In this document: in pieces, positions 10,013 to 21,603 of the stretch | How positions within the stretch are numbered: the stretch's first letter is position 1 | How the letters are laid out: each line of letters starts with the position of its first letter | Source of the DNA: Diphasiastrum complanatum | Lineage: Eukaryota; Streptophyta; Lycopodiopsida; Lycopodiales; Lycopodiaceae | Assembly (NCBI GenBank): GCA_029204225.1 | Contig: CM055097.1 | Span: 63,403,146 to 63,467,145 of the forward strand | Direction: 5' to 3' | DNA: 64,000 bases | Program-made: the position numbers and the translations under genes | Notes under the pieces: model-generated | What the model saw: the letters and a program-made list of their open reading frames with translations, nothing else | Database searches by the model: none | What the model was told of the DNA's origin: nothing

Positions 10013-11350
10013 TGTACAGGGAGTGTACACAGTACAGTGTCGTCGTTGAAGAGAGCTTCGGGAGAACTATCTTCTGAGAGTTCGGGGTTTACGGCGGGTT
10101 GAAGACGGAAAGAGAAACACTGGTGCTGAGAGTTTAGCACATAGAAGCTTGGTGAGCTTGAGACTGTGTGAGGATTCAGAGACAAGGGTTGTCGGCTGAA
10201 TCAGAACCTCAGAAAATGGAACTTTGAAATTTCGAAGTAGGCTATTCGGTGTTTGTAGTCAGTGTGCATTCAATCGGATACCGTTTGATAAACGGATTGA
10301 AGCATCAACTTTCCAGCAGTAGGGCAACCTCAGAGAAAGAGGATAGGCCTGTCAGAACACTGTGCATTGGAAGCCAAGAACCGATTTGTGTGAAAAACCC
10401 TGGCCTGGAGTTTGGAAGCACAAAATCAGAGATTTTTCTCCATTCTGAACTCTTTTTGGAGCTGAAAAAGTTTGAAGGAGGGTGCCCTGCTCAGCTAAGC
10501 AAAATCACAGAAGGCCATGGGTGGCCGTGCAACAGAGAGGGTGTTGAATCGCGTTTTGCAGGGCAAGTGAAAACCTTTGTAAAGCCATAGCTGGTAAGCA
10601 AGAGGAGAAGAGGCTGTGAAGAGCCCGCAGGCAGATCGCGTGATGTGAAGGAGGGTGGCGACTCAGTGTATAGGAGTGTGTCGTGGCTCCAAGGATTTGG
10701 TTTAATGCCCAAACGAAATCTAGATCGTTGGATCCAGATACAAGATAATCAATGGTAGAGATGAGCTTCATGTGGGACGTTGGATTGTTATAAGCCATTA
10801 GATGTTGTAGAAAAGGGCCCTGAAGAATTGAAGTGTATTTTTTCCTTCAACTTCATTAAAAATTTTCATATTGAAATTAGAGTTGGGTCCCTTCACAAGT
10901 GAAGAGTGAAGTTTCTTCAAGGTGAAGAAACAGTTCAAAGAAGGGAAATCACAGAAGGCCGTGGACGGCCGCGCATCAGAGAAGGTGCTGAATCGCATTT
11001 TGCAGGGCAAGAGAAAACCTTGGCAAAGCCATAGCCAACAAGCAAGAGGAGAAGAGCCCGCAGGCAGATCGCGCGATGTAAAGGAGGGTGGCGACTCAGT
11101 GTATTGGAGTGTGTCGTGGCTCCAGGGTTTTGGTTTAATGCCCAAACAAAATCTAGATCGTTGGATCCAGATACAAGATAATCAATGGTAGAGATGAGCT
11201 TCATGTGGGCCATTGGATTGCTATAAGTCATTGGATGGGTTTTGAACAGGGCCCTAAAGAAGTGAAGTGCATTCTGGCCTTCAACTTCGTTAAAAATTTT
11301 CATATTGAAAGTTGAGTTGGGTCCCTTCACAAGTGAAGAGTGAAGTTTCT
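10013..11350 (+). other. non-coding leader with internal direct repeat
   Basis: No gag homology is visible after the PBS. Short frames (10249-10590, 10922-11191) lie over the repeat and have no motif. The dominant feature is the direct repeat listed separately. A third, much diverged relative is at about 19440-19690 ('TTGGATCCAAAACAA', 'CCATTGGATGGGCTTGGAAGAGGGCC'). This suggests that the copia elements between 11351 and 19430 were inserted into a longer repeat family. Confidence 0.5.
10502..11350 (+). repeat. direct repeat, two copies of about 0.41 kb (10502-10916 and 10946-11350)
   Basis: Both copies begin at AAATCACAGAAGGCC and end at CAAGTGAAGAGTGAAGTTTCT. They share long identical stretches such as 'GAGCCCGCAGGCAGATCGCG' and 'GATCCAGATACAAGATAATC'. 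They differ by scattered substitutions and small indels; the offset drifts from 444 to 434 bases. The duplication is therefore not recent. Confidence 0.85.
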
Positions 11351-12630
11351 GTCATTTGGAGGATGTCTTGTTTATTCCATGTATTACCAAGAATTTGCTT
11401 AGTGAGTCAAATTCTAAGTAAAGGCCTCAATGTGGAGTTTGATGGAGATGCTTGTTTGATCAAAAGGAAGGATGTCTTGGTTGGAAAAGGTAAAAGACAA
11501 GGGAAGTTGTTCAAACTAGATGCTTGTGTTATTGCTAACCAAGTTGGATGTGTTGCAAGGGAGAAAATACCTATTCAAGAGGTTTGGCATAAAAGGATGG
11601 GACACCTCAACTTCAAGTCATTGGAGTTAATGGCTAGGAAGAAGATTGTGATAGGTCTTCCAAGTTCCTTAAGTGGCATCAAACATGTTTATGAGTCTTG
11701 TGCTTTGTCTAAGTCACATAGACTACCTTATACTAGATCTATATCTAAATCTACAAAGCCTTTTCAACTTGTACATTCGGACATTCATGGATTTACTACA
11801 ATTAGCAATAGTGGAGCTAAGATGTATGTAACATTCATTGATGATTTTAGTAGATTTTGTTGAATCTATCTACTAAAGAGCAAGGATAAAGTGTATGATG
11901 TCTTTATCAAGTTCAAGAATACAAGGGAGAACCAATTTTCCACAAAGATCAAGTGCTTAAGGAGTGACAATGGTGGTGAGTACATATCTACCAAGTTAAA
12001 AGCCTTTTGTGATGAGCATGGGATCAAGAGGGAGTATACAACATCAAGGACCCCACAACAAAATGGAGTGACTGCAAGGAAGAATAGGACTTTATGTGAA
12101 AGTGCTAAAGCTATGAGGTTAAGTGCTAGTCTTGCAAAACCATTTTGGGATCAAGCCTTGTTGTGCGCGAATTTCTTGTGCAATAGGTGGTCGAGTGCTA
12201 TTTTGGATGGAAGGACACCTTTTGAGATGCTATTCAAGAGGAGGCCGAGTGTCAACTTTCTAAGAACCTTTGGATGCACATTCTATGTCAACATTACTCT
12301 TGATGATAGAACCAAGGAGGATCCATCTTCAAGAAGAGGTATTTTTGTTGGATATAGTGAGGTGAGTATAGCCTACAAGGTTTACATTCCTTCTACTAAC
12401 AAAGTGATTGTTGGCAGAGATGTCATTTTTGATGAGGGGAACATTCCAAAAGTGTCTTCAAGCATGATTGATGGTAGTGTGGATGGATCTAACATTCTTG
12501 ATGTTGATGAGAAGGATCCTACTTTGACGGTGATGATGATGGACCTTCATCAAATCAAAATCCAAGGAGAACATCAAGGGAAAGACAAGTACCTTCAAGG
12601 CTCACATATGATCAAAAGGGTAAGCAAGTA
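11351..12630 (+). pseudogene. copia integrase region (5'-truncated element)
   Basis: Homology starts abruptly at about 11358 with the pre-integrase motif 'DVLFIPCITKNLLS', then a frame change to 'VSQILSKGLNVEFDG'. The GAG-pre-integrase / HHCC zinc finger follows ('VWHKRMGHLNFKS ... CALSKSHR'). The catalytic core then gives 'LVHSDIHGF' and 'CLRSDNGGEY'. The third position reads 'NGVTARKNRTL' where 'NGVAERKNRTL' is usual, so the catalytic Glu is replaced by Ala. A TGA at 11861-11863 and a frame break near 12630 also show decay. The element lacks 5' LTR, gag and protease. Its sequence is closest in style to the + strand copia at 21.7-24 kb. Confidence 0.85.
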
Positions 12631-12663
12631 GCTTCTAGAAATTATGTTGCTTTCCTAGCCTCT

Positions 12664-13446
12664 TTGGATGAGCCTACAAGTGTAGATCAAGCAAGGAAAG
12701 AAGAGGAGTGGATCCAAGCAATGGATCTTGAGTATCAAGCTCTTATGAAGAATGGAACATGGATATTGGTGGAGTTGCCTAAGGACAAGAAAGCTATCGG
12801 ATGCAAATGGATCTTGAAGGTGAAGACAAACCAAGATGGATCTATCACCAAGTACAAGGCACGGTTAGTGGCAAAAGGATATGCTCAACAACAAGGGATT
12901 GACTATGATGAGACCTTTGCACCCATGGCAAAGGTGGTAAGCTTTCAAGTCATCAATTCACTCGCTACACTTTATGGATGGGATCTATGGCAAATGGACA
13001 TTTCAATTGCATTCTTAAATGGTGATCTTGAGGAGAAAGTGTACACGGAGTAGTCCAAGAGCTACATTTCATCAACAAAGCCAAATCGTGTGTGTCTACT
13101 ACAAAAGAGTTTGTATGGCCTTAAGCAAGCACCAAGGAGTTGGTATGCTGAGCTTAACACTTTTTTACTCTCTCAAGGCTTTGTTGTGAGTGAGTATGAT
13201 GATTCACTTTATTAAAAGTTTGCTGGAAATGATGTTATCATCTTGCTAATCTATGTGGATGATATCATCTTGGGTGGTGGAGACAATCAAGATGTGGAGG
13301 ATATCAAGAATGCTCTTAAGAAGGAGTTTGAGGTGCATGATCTTGGTAATTTGCATTACATTTTGGGAATAGAAGTCATCAGACCTTCTTAATCTACTTT
13401 CATTTGTCAAGAGAAGTATGCTAATTCTATTCTAGAAAGATTTCAT
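12664..13446 (+). pseudogene. copia reverse transcriptase
   Basis: Typical copia RT: 'GCKWILKVKTNQDGSITKYK' and 'RLVAKGYAQQQGIDYDETF', then 'WQMDISIAFLNGDLEEKVY' and the active-site YVDD at 13252-13263. The frame is broken by stops at 13051-13053, near 13213 and near 13389, each a single-base type change within otherwise well conserved protein. The YVDD catalytic motif itself is intact. It lies directly between integrase and RNase H, in the normal copia order. Confidence 0.9.
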
Positions 13447-14156
13447 ATGGTAGATGCAAAAGCTATTGATACACCTATGGAGTCTCATGTAAAGCTAACT
13501 ATAAGAGGTAATGAAAGATCCTTCGAGGACATTGCTCTCTATAGGAATCTAGTTGGTTCACTCATCTATCTAGCCATTACTAGACCAGATCTAAGCTATT
13601 GTGTTGGAATATTGAGTCAATTCATGCAAGATCCTAGTGAGGAGCATTGGAAACTAGGAAAGCGAGTTTTGAGGTACATCATTGGAACTCGAGACTTTGG
13701 CATATTGTATGAGGGATCATCACCTAATCTTTTTAGATTTTCAGATTTGGACTATGCTAGAGATGTAATAGATAGGAAATCCATTAGTGCTCATTGTATT
13801 TTTATTGAGTACAAAGCTCTTACACATCGCACAAAAGAAATGGTATGGATCAAGAGGATGATCAAGGATATTCACTTGTTGGATTTTTCAAAGAGCCCAA
13901 TCATCTTTTGTGACAATCAATTAGCCCAAAGATTGGCATCCAATCCTATCTTTCATGCTAGGAGAGCATATTGAGGTGCAATATCACTCTGTGACGGAGC
14001 AAGTCATTGCAAAGGAGGTGGAGCTTCAACATATGTCTTCAAGGGAATGTGTAGCTGATATCTTCACCAAAGCATTGGAAAAGGACTTGTTTATGAAGCA
14101 TAGGACTTCACTTGGAGTGCTATCAAAGTCTGTGCTAAAACTAGTTAGAGGGGGAG
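13447..14156 (+). pseudogene. copia RNase H and polypurine tract
   Basis: The RT C-terminus/connection ('LVGSLIYLAITRPDLSYCVG', 'HWKLGKRVLRYI') leads into RNase H. About 40 residues are missing between 'DRKSISAHCIF' and 'EYKALTHRTKEM' (the block that normally contains 'SWLSKKQATVSLSSAEAEY'). A frame change near 13970 precedes the usual terminus 'CVADIFTKALEKDLF'. The PPT GTTAGAGGGGGAG (14144-14156) closes the internal region. The enzyme cannot be functional. Confidence 0.85.
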
Positions 14157-14862
14157 TGTGAAAGATTCAACTTATCTCTTTGTTGTGTCTCTAATTGAGT
14201 GAGTTACAATGAGTAGTGCATATGTATTTATATTGCTACAAGACAGGTCTTTTGGCCTTTTAATACTGTAACAGTAGATATTTAACCATTTATGACAGTT
14301 GATATTCAAATAGATGCTCTATTTCCAGGCTCGAATAAATTCTGTTTGCGAATATTTTGTGACAATCTGTCTCTTCTTTTCAACTTCGTGTTTCGCAAAT
14401 TGTTTGCGACACTTGTCTCTTTGCGACATTTTTGTCATTCACAAATTGTTCACAGCAGATGACAATTCTTGAGCTTGAAGAAAGGAAGCTAGAATATTTC
14501 GTGAACTGTTCGAGATAGTTTCACGATAGGTGAGCTTGAAGAACAGTCCAGAAGATTTCGCGAATTGTTCGTGACAATTTCACGACATCTGAGGCTTGAA
14601 CAAGAAACAGAAAATTTTGCGACAAGATTCTGTTTGCGAATATTTCAAGCTTCAACAAGAAAGTTACGACTTCCACAAGACACTGTTTCACGAATCTTTC
14701 GAGTTGACTGCAAGACAAATTTCATGAATCCTTCGCGAATCTTTTTGAGTTGGTCACGAATAGATATGTTTTGAGTTCGCGTTCGTTTCTTTCTCATCCT
14801 TTGTCAAGTAAACTATGCGCTTTGTTGGTAGAATCAAGATCTGTCTAATCAATTGTTCTACA
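14157..14862. mobile_element. LTR-like segment shared between two opposed copia 3' ends
   Basis: The segment starts TGTGAAAGATTCAAC right after the PPT of the + strand copia and ends TTGTTCTACA right before the PPT of the - strand copia (GAGAGGGAGC on the minus strand, 14863-14872). Each strand therefore reads TG...CA. A minus-strand TATA-like motif (ATATAAATAC, 14223-14237) favours the minus element. The part 14462-14700 also matches 19288-19428, the minus element's other LTR. The left part (14157-14330) has no match at 19124-19287. The likely reading is a + LTR stub joined to a - LTR near 14330-14460, but the border is not certain. Confidence 0.6.
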
Positions 14863-14873
14863 GCTCCCTCTCA

Positions 14874-15524
14874 AAGTGGCAGTTGGATTAACCCCAATCA
14901 TTTTTCCTGCTTCTCGAACAAAGCTTTACTTAGTGGCTTTGTAAAGATATCAGCTGTCATTTCCTCTGTGGGTATGGGTATGAAGAATGTCTTCAGTATC
15001 TTATTCTTGACTAAGTCCCGAATCACATGATACTTGATAGCTATGTGTTTCGTTTTTGAATGAAATATAGGATCTTTCGTAAGATAGATTGCTGAAGTGT
15101 TATCCATTAACAAGACATAAGGTTCAGAACTAGATTTATCAAATTTTTCTAATATATGTTTAATCTAGATCAGCTCGTTTGCCATCTTGGCTGCTGCTAC
15201 ATATTCCGCTTCACAGGTTGATTGAGCTACTGTTGTTTGCTTCTTGCTAATCCAAAGTATGACTGCGCCGGATGCTAGAGTACAACCTCTTGAAATACTT
15301 TTGCTATCATCCTTCATGGATGTCCAGCTTGCATCACTGTAAGATTCGATGTGAAATCTAGCTTCTTTCGAATAACACAGTCCATAGTCTTTCATTTTCT
15401 GGAAATATTGTAGTACTCTCTTTTCCAACTTCCAATGTAATGATTCTAGGTTCTGATTATATTGGCTCAAACTGTATACTACAAATGTTGTATCAAGTCT
15501 AGTGTTGTTTGCTAGATATAACAA
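14874..15524 (-). pseudogene. copia RNase H (minus-strand element D)
   Basis: Minus-strand frames encode 'DYGLCYSKEARFHIESYSD', then 'SKKQTTVAQSTCEAEYVAAA' (the conserved RNase H block), then 'MDNTSAIYLTKDPIFHSKTK' and the terminus 'MTADIFTKPLSKALFEKQEK'. The usual 'CDN' reads MDN. One frame change near 15140 separates the two frames. A short duplication of 'TGCTAGATATAACAATGATC' (15493-15530 and 15542-15578) scars the region upstream. Confidence 0.85.
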
Positions 15525-16641
15525 TGATCAAGTCTGGTGTTATCAAGTCTGGTGTTGTCTGCTAGATATAACAATGATCCAATTAGCCTATGATAGGGTG
15601 TTTTGGCCATTTGTTTCTCTTCCTCGAGAGTCTACGGACAATCTACTTTGCTCAGTATTGTTCCATGTATCATGAGAGTATGCACACCTTTGCATTCGAA
15701 CATGTTGAAGTCTTCAATGTTCTTTTGAGTGTACTTTTGTTGGTAAAGATACAACTTACCACCTTCAAAGTCTCTCACGATCTGCAAGCCTAGATAGATT
15801 TTAGCCTCTCCTAGGTCAGCGATCTCAAATATTTTATAAATATCTCTTTTGACATCTGAAATTACTTATCTCTTCTTGAGAAGATAAGTGTGTCATCAAC
15901 ATAAACAACTAAAATGATTATTTCATTTTGGACATGTTTGATATAGGCATTTGATTCAGCAAATAGAGGTTTGAAGCCTATGAAACGTAGTGCTTTGTCC
16001 TTCTTTCTATACCATTGTCTTGCTGATTGTTTGAGACCATAAATGCTTTTATTCATGTGACATCCGTAGTCTGGATATTCTTGGCTCACAAAACCAAGTG
16101 GTCGGTCCATGAATAAGTCTTCTTCCAATTCTGCATGCAGGAATGCAGTCTTGTCATCCACAATATGGATTTTTAGATCATGAGCCATTGTATACGTGAA
16201 TAACAAGTGAATTGATGTATGTTTGACTACCGGTGAGAAAGTATCAATGTAGTTGATTCCATACTTCTATGAAATTCTTTTAGCAACTAACCTTGCCTTA
16301 TATCTAATGTTTTCTCCATCAAGACTTATTTTGATCGTATATATCCACTTGCACTTGACTGGTTTTCTACCATCAGGTATAGGTGCGAGTGTCCATACAT
16401 TGTTCTTGTACATGGATGACATTTCGTCCTCCATTGTCTGAACTAGTCCATCTACAGCCTCCTCGCATGTTTGAGGTTTGTCAAAGAATCCACAAAATTT
16501 GATGGCCATATTAAAAACATCCTGACCATACCTTTTTGGTGGCTTTTGTTGTCTGTATGATCTTCTCACAGGTGGTTTCGAGTTTGATTCTGATTCGAGC
16601 TTTTTTTGTTGAAATTCGAGCTGGCAATTCGAGTATGTCAA
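15525..16641 (-). pseudogene. copia reverse transcriptase (minus-strand element D)
   Basis: The N-terminal RT block is at 16267-16641 ('PVKCKWIYTIKISLDGENIR', 'YKARLVAK'). The core is at 15862-16206 ('VDDKTAFLHAELEEDLFMD', 'KSIYGLKQSARQWYRK'), with the active-site YVDD at 15892-15903. Frame changes separate the pieces near 16210-16266 and below 15862. The catalytic aspartates are present, but the open frame is lost. The 16206 frame has 'VDDKTAF' where copia elements usually have 'MDVKTAF'. Confidence 0.85.
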
Positions 16642-16721
16642 GCACTTGATTTTGAACTCCCTCTAAATCTGGTAAGTCTCTTTCATCTTCTGCTTGTTTT
16701 TCTTCTGTTGTCATTGGTAGC

Positions 16722-17669
16722 TCATAATAGTTTTTGAGTCCACGCTATGTATTTCGTCTCATCAAATTTAACATCTCGAACAACTTTTATCTTGCCAGTT
16801 TCGGGTACATAAACACGATAATATGACAAATGTAACTCGAATCCTACAAGAAAACCTTGTTCTATTCTTTCATTGAGTTTCTTTCTCAGCTTATCTGGTA
16901 TGTGCATATACACTACGCATCCAAATGTTCAAACATGTGCAAGATTTGGCTTCGACTTCCACCATATCTCATGAGGAGTTTTACCCGGTATTTGAGATTT
17001 CAAAATACGATTGTTCTGAAGATAATTTGATGTAGCTACTGCTTCTGCCCACAACTGTTTGGTGCTTTCGCATGAGCCATCATACACCTTGCAGCTTCCA
17101 TTAGTGTACGATTCCTTCGTTCAACTATTCCATTGTGCTGAGGTGTGTAAGATGCAGTCTTCGTGTGCATAATACCTCGATCAGTACAATAAGCTTTGAA
17201 TTTGTTGGAAATGTTCTCACCTCCACAATTTGTGTGAATTTGCTTCAACTTATTGCATGTCTGCTTTTTAGCCCAATTCTATACTCAACGAATTTCTCAA
17301 AAGCTTTAGATTTGGTATGAATAAAGTATACTACAGCAAACGTGCTGAAGTCATCAATAAACGTGCATCACCCAACGACAATACTCCGAATGATCCACAA
17401 ATATCTGAATGCACAATTTCAAGTACCTTAGGTGCTTTATAAACATCCTTACTAAAAGGTGTTCTAGTCATCTTTCCTTTAAGACAGGATTCGTAGGTAG
17501 TTTGAATATCTCTAGTTTTGATTTCGACTCCTTGAATTCTCTGACTTTTATTGGCTTGGTACAAGGCTTCCATGTTCATATGACATAGCCTTTTGTGCCA
17601 CAGTACATCTGTTGGTTTCTGAGTTTGATTGACTTGTTTGATTCTTGTTCGAATATTCAGGTGATACAA
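16722..17669 (-). pseudogene. copia integrase (minus-strand element D)
   Basis: The pre-integrase/HHCC block 'VLWHKRLCHMNMEALYQAN' and 'CLKGKMTRTPFSKDV' (17331-17669) is followed by the first catalytic Asp in 'IVHSDICG'. The next block reads 'IHTNCGGENISNKFKAYC' (17036-17248). The usual 'RTDNGGE' Asp is Asn here, so the DDE triad is broken. The Glu block 'HNGIVERRNRTLMEAAR' is intact. The C-terminal 'GFLVGFELHLSYYRVYVPETG' lies at 16722-16913. Several frame changes show decay. Confidence 0.85.
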
Positions 17670-17695
17670 ATTTCCTTCTCTGCTGCCTTTAGCAA

Positions 17696-18205
17696 CTAGG
17701 TTATTAGAATCTTCCTTGAACAGTTTACAAGAGTTTTTTGTGAGGTTACTGACATGCTTGTATCGACTATCTTAGCTACAGATAGAAGATCTTTATCAAG
17801 AGTAGGGACATAGAGAACTTCCTCCAATTTCTTGTCTCCCTGATTTATGTCTAGCCATAATACACCAGTTCCATCAACCACATGTTTAGAACCGTCTTCA
17901 AGTATAATGAATCTTGAATAGTTTGTCTTCTTGTACTCAGACAAAATTTGTTTTGATGAAACAACATGTGAGGTGGCTCTCAAATCAAGTACTACTTCTT
18001 GAATTGAATTAGATGAACAACATAGATCCGTACTAGCATAAGTTGTTGAGTTTCTTGTTGCCCTATCTTCTGCTGCTCTAGAGCATTCTGCTTTGTCTTC
18101 GACATAGTTTGAATATGAAGGTTTGTTTCGATTCTGCTCCTTTTTGTTTCTGGGATTTCGATAATAGTCTATTGTTGTCCCATTTATGACAATGAATGCA
18201 TTCAA
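17696..18205 (-). pseudogene. copia protease region (minus-strand element D)
   Basis: The open frame reads through the aspartic-protease region into pre-integrase ('EEVLYVPTLDKDLLSVAKI'). The active-site motif expected as DSGATSHV reads DLRATSHV (about 17961-18001). Ser and Gly of the catalytic DSG are replaced, so the protease would be dead even if expressed. It joins a zinc-knuckle remnant upstream (18202-18429), where the Cys/His pattern is already damaged. Confidence 0.75.
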
Positions 18206-18974
18206 TCTTTGGATTTGGCCAACACTTTCTTCTGTGTGACCTGATCTTCTGCATCTGTTGCAGATCTTCTCATCACCAGAATTCTTCTATTGTTTTTCAG
18301 ATTGTTGTTCATTAGTCTTAGACTCATTCTTCTTAAATGACTCCCTCTTAAACTTAGACTTCTTAGAAGATTTATTCTTCTGAGTAAATAGAACATTTTT
18401 TGAATCACCATTGTCGTCATAACGTTCACGAGCTTCTACTTTCTCCTTGACTCCATCTATTGCCTTTTGAAGTGTCATTATCGCATCTTTCGCCAATAAG
18501 GTTCGAGTTGTGTGGAATGACCTAGGTAGGGCCCGAGGAAAATAACTAAGTTGTTCTTCTTTAGAAATTGTATTTTCTGCACCAGAATTCTGCAAGGAAA
18601 TAAACAGATCTTTAATCTTTCGCACAAATGTGTTCAAGTCTTTGCCGTCCCACTGTAGGTAAGTTAATTGGTCTTCCAAGAACATGATCTGATTACGAGA
18701 TCGAGTCTCATTCTTGGTTTGCAATTCTTCTCATAAATTCTTTGCATTTGAAATTGATGTAGGATCTAGCATTATATTGTCATGCATTGAAGATGAAATA
18801 ATTGCTATAGCTTTGTCATTTTTTAAACTCCATTCTTGGAGTTTTTTGCCAGGAGTAGCTTCTGGCTTCTCCTCAATTGGTTCTACCCATTGCCATGGAC
18901 CTCGTCCTTCAACAAGAGTGAAGTCTTTATTTTCCAAATCAAGTAGTTTGAACCTTCTGGGTCCAAGATTGTAG
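18206..18974 (-). pseudogene. copia gag (minus-strand element D)
   Basis: Frames at 18731-18937 and 18287-18724 together give a UBN2-type gag: 'LQEWSLKNDKAIAIISSSM', 'FLEDQLTYLQWDGKDLNTFV', 'FPRALPRSFHTTRTLL', then a Lys/Asn-rich basic tail before the zinc knuckle. An in-frame stop near 18731 and a frame change near 18287 break it. The start ATG is probably at 18937 (MENKDFTLVEG) or slightly upstream. The PBS lies about 140 bases further on, a normal leader length. Confidence 0.7.
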
Positions 18975-19110
18975 TGATCTTAGCTTGAATATTGGTGATC
19001 GATGACATCTTTTAATTCTGAATAACCTCCAGATAACAGCTTACTGATGGATGTATGGAGAATGCTAAGAGAGATATGAAGATACCACTGTATCAACTTT
19101 AATTCTGTAT

Positions 19111-19122
19111 GCTATGATACCA
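19111..19122 (-). promoter_or_regulatory. copia primer binding site (one base changed)
   Basis: The minus strand reads TGGTATCATAGC (canonical TGGTATCAGAGC). It stands one base from TGTAGG at 19124, the inner edge of the 5' LTR of element D. Confidence 0.65.
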
Positions 19123-19123
19123 C

Positions 19124-19430
19124 TGTAGGAAAAATAATAATTATTCGTCCACAGAGAACGCGATGCAAGTTTGAATCAATCAAACTAATATTAGTGTCTT
19201 CAATCGCGATTTTATCTGATCTATGTACTAATAGAACAGTATTTGTTATGATTGAATACGCATGCAAAAATTATATGCGAAAGTATGAGGATGACAATTC
19301 TTGAGCTTGAAGAAAGGAAGCTAGAATATTTCGCGAACTGTTCGAGATAGTTTCGCGACAGGTGAGCTTGATCTTTCGAGCTTTAACAAGAAAGCCACGA
19401 GCTTCCACAAGACACTGTTTCGCGAATGTA
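19124..19430 (-). mobile_element. 5' LTR fragment of copia element D
   Basis: From 19288 to about 19428 it repeats 14462-14700 with an internal deletion. Shared strings include GATGACAATTCTTGAGCTTGAAGAAAGG and TTCCACAAGACACTGTTTC. It breaks off before the outer LTR end, and 19431 begins unrelated sequence. The 3' LTR lacks the part corresponding to 19124-19287, so the two LTRs are only partly collinear and the insertion is old or rearranged. Confidence 0.6.
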
Positions 19431-20625
19431 AGATTCAGCATGCCCAAATAACCAGAATCGTTGGATTTGGATCCAAAACAATCGATGCTCACGAGGAGCA
19501 GCTTGGGGAGCAACGTGGGCCATCGAATCTAGGCAGTCCATTGGATGGGCTTGGAAGAGGGCCTTGAAGAATGAAGGGCAAATCAGTCTTCATTCTCATT
19601 AAAAAATGTCATTCTGAAATTGATTGAAGGGACTCGAAGTTCAAAGTGGACTTCACCTCATTAAGAATCTTCATATTGAAGAACCAGTTCATTTTTGCAA
19701 GGAATTCTTTGGAAGGACCTATCTTTGGCTAGAGGGCATCTATTTTGGCCATCCTTGAGCCAAAATGACCCCTGGAGCTGGCTACTCAGAGCCAGTGGAC
19801 AGAACAATGTCATAGAACAGGAAGAAATTATTTCAAGGAGTTTTCATCACCATTTCATCGAGCGGAGTGCAGGTGACCTAGTGATGGGCTACATTTGCCG
19901 ATTGGGTACTGTAGGGCCAAATTTGAGCAATTTTGGAAGCAGTAAATGCGGTATGGGAGCGAATGATAGCAGATTTGTGTGGATAAAGCTAGTATTGACG
20001 ACAGAAGTGTAGTTTGGCAGCGTGACTAACATTTCGGGGGTCACGGGTGATGGAAATGTGAGGTGGTGCTAGTTGGACGCCACTGGGCAAGGTAGCGAAC
20101 TTGCATTGGACGATTTGTGTGTGGGACACATAGAGGATGAAGAACCGATCAATGATCACACTTTGGATGCTCTTGGAGAGTAGTAAGTGTGATGATTTTA
20201 CATTGTTGCAGTCATAAGTCATTTTGATCAATTCAAATTAGTTGTGGACAGTGTATCAGGTTTGTCATCAGGGAGATACACTTCAACTGCCAGTTTGGGT
20301 AAGTCAAGTCAATTTGTCGTATCAATATTGCATCAGGGATGCAGATTCCAGTGATGACATGGTACAAATCATTTGGTTTGGACCATGGAAGATCTCACAG
20401 GTTTACTTGGAGGGATATTGGCATGCATGATCATGTGAGGGACTTGATGATGGCTTTGGAGTTCACATCTCAATGGTTTGGAATCATTTACAGGAGCAAG
20501 AGCTAGCTTGGGGGAATGCAAGTGGGCACTATAGGGTAGATGCTCAGATCTTCGATATCAGGGGTGGTATTGGTGTGGGCTCAACTGATACCACTTTGTG
20601 GAATGTGATGGAATGTAAATTATCA
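19431..20625 (+). other. eroded repeat, no supported gene
   Basis: The first 260 bases are a diverged third copy of the direct repeat at 10502-11350. The rest (19690-20625) has short frames of 60-105 codons with no motif that I recognise. Two copies of the phrase 'CTGATACCAC' (about 20585 and 20630) resemble antisense Met-type PBS remnants. No host gene is supported. Confidence 0.4.
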
Positions 20626-20637
20626 ACTCTGATACCA
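20626..20637 (-). promoter_or_regulatory. possible copia primer binding site
   Basis: The minus strand reads TGGTATCAGAGT, 11 of 12 bases of the Met-type PBS, four bases from a TGTTGACG border at 20642. If real, the family A LTR to the right is followed by an internal region on its 3' side as well (see findings). Confidence 0.35.
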
Positions 20638-20641
20638 CATC

Positions 20642-21584
20642 TGTTGACGTTTTGGGTTGATGTCAACTGATGAAACAAATTTTTTTAATAACAGGATCGT
20701 GGATTACTTAGAGAATGGAGTTTATGAGCTGTTCTTTAGTGTTGAATCAGATTATTAGTGTAGGAGTCTTAGACTGACGTGAAAGAGAGATTGCAAAAAA
20801 ATGATTAGGCATTTGAGACGGCCATGCAATCCTCTAATACTAATAACCTGGTATGAAGAGAATGTAACTCTATGATCACTAAATCTAAGGAGTCAACTAC
20901 TGAAAGACCCGTTCTGGTCTTTTGATCTCTGTTTGATGACTTATGACTTGTTATGACAAGAGTAATAATCTCTAATATCTTCAATCGCTCATTTACATTT
21001 ATAGCAGCTGGAAGGTCTTGCATTATTCTAGTTTTACATTTACAAGATTGCTTAATAGCAGATTAATTGCCTAATTAGACATTTGTTATTGGAGCGTGAA
21101 GATGTAGACAATCTGTACATGGAATATTGTGTACTTGCAGAGTGTCACCTGTGTAGTATCCCTCGTATAAAACTACAGTGTCGGGTTTTTCGTCTTTTGT
21201 CGCCTATCAGAAACTGCATGTAAAAATGTAGTGTCGCATTTTGTCCTAATTGTCGCCTATCAAAAATTGCATGTAAAAATGCAGTGGCGCATTTTTCGCA
21301 AAAAGTGTCACTTTTCTGGAAGTGCCTAAATGGCACAAAATAACTTTAATGAGTGTCGCTCAACACTTAGTTGCAAATTGAGGTAAAAAGAAGCGACAAT
21401 GTCGGGTGTCAGGTTTTTTGCCTGTGAAAAAACCTGAATAAAAATGTAGACTGTGGCAACAATCAGTTCAAATATGCAGACTGTTAAAAATAGTTCATTT
21501 TCTGTAGGTTTCATTTGAGAGAGTAAAAATCAGATAAGGAAGAAGGGCTGTTGGGATGAGTAGGAGGTAGATTAAACTCCAACA
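20642..21584 (-). mobile_element. copia LTR, family A (minus strand)
   Basis: The right border is the LTR start on the minus strand (TGTTGGAGTTTAATC at 21584), next to the purine tract AAGGGGGAG. The left border is 20642 or 20671, depending on which TG is used. Length and sequence match 27589-28560 along the whole length, including the shared inner phrase AGGAGTCTTAGACT. It carries only about three units of the 52-bp array seen in the LTR at 174-800. Confidence 0.75.
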
Positions 21585-21603
21585 CTCCCCCTTAAGCTAA
21601 CTG

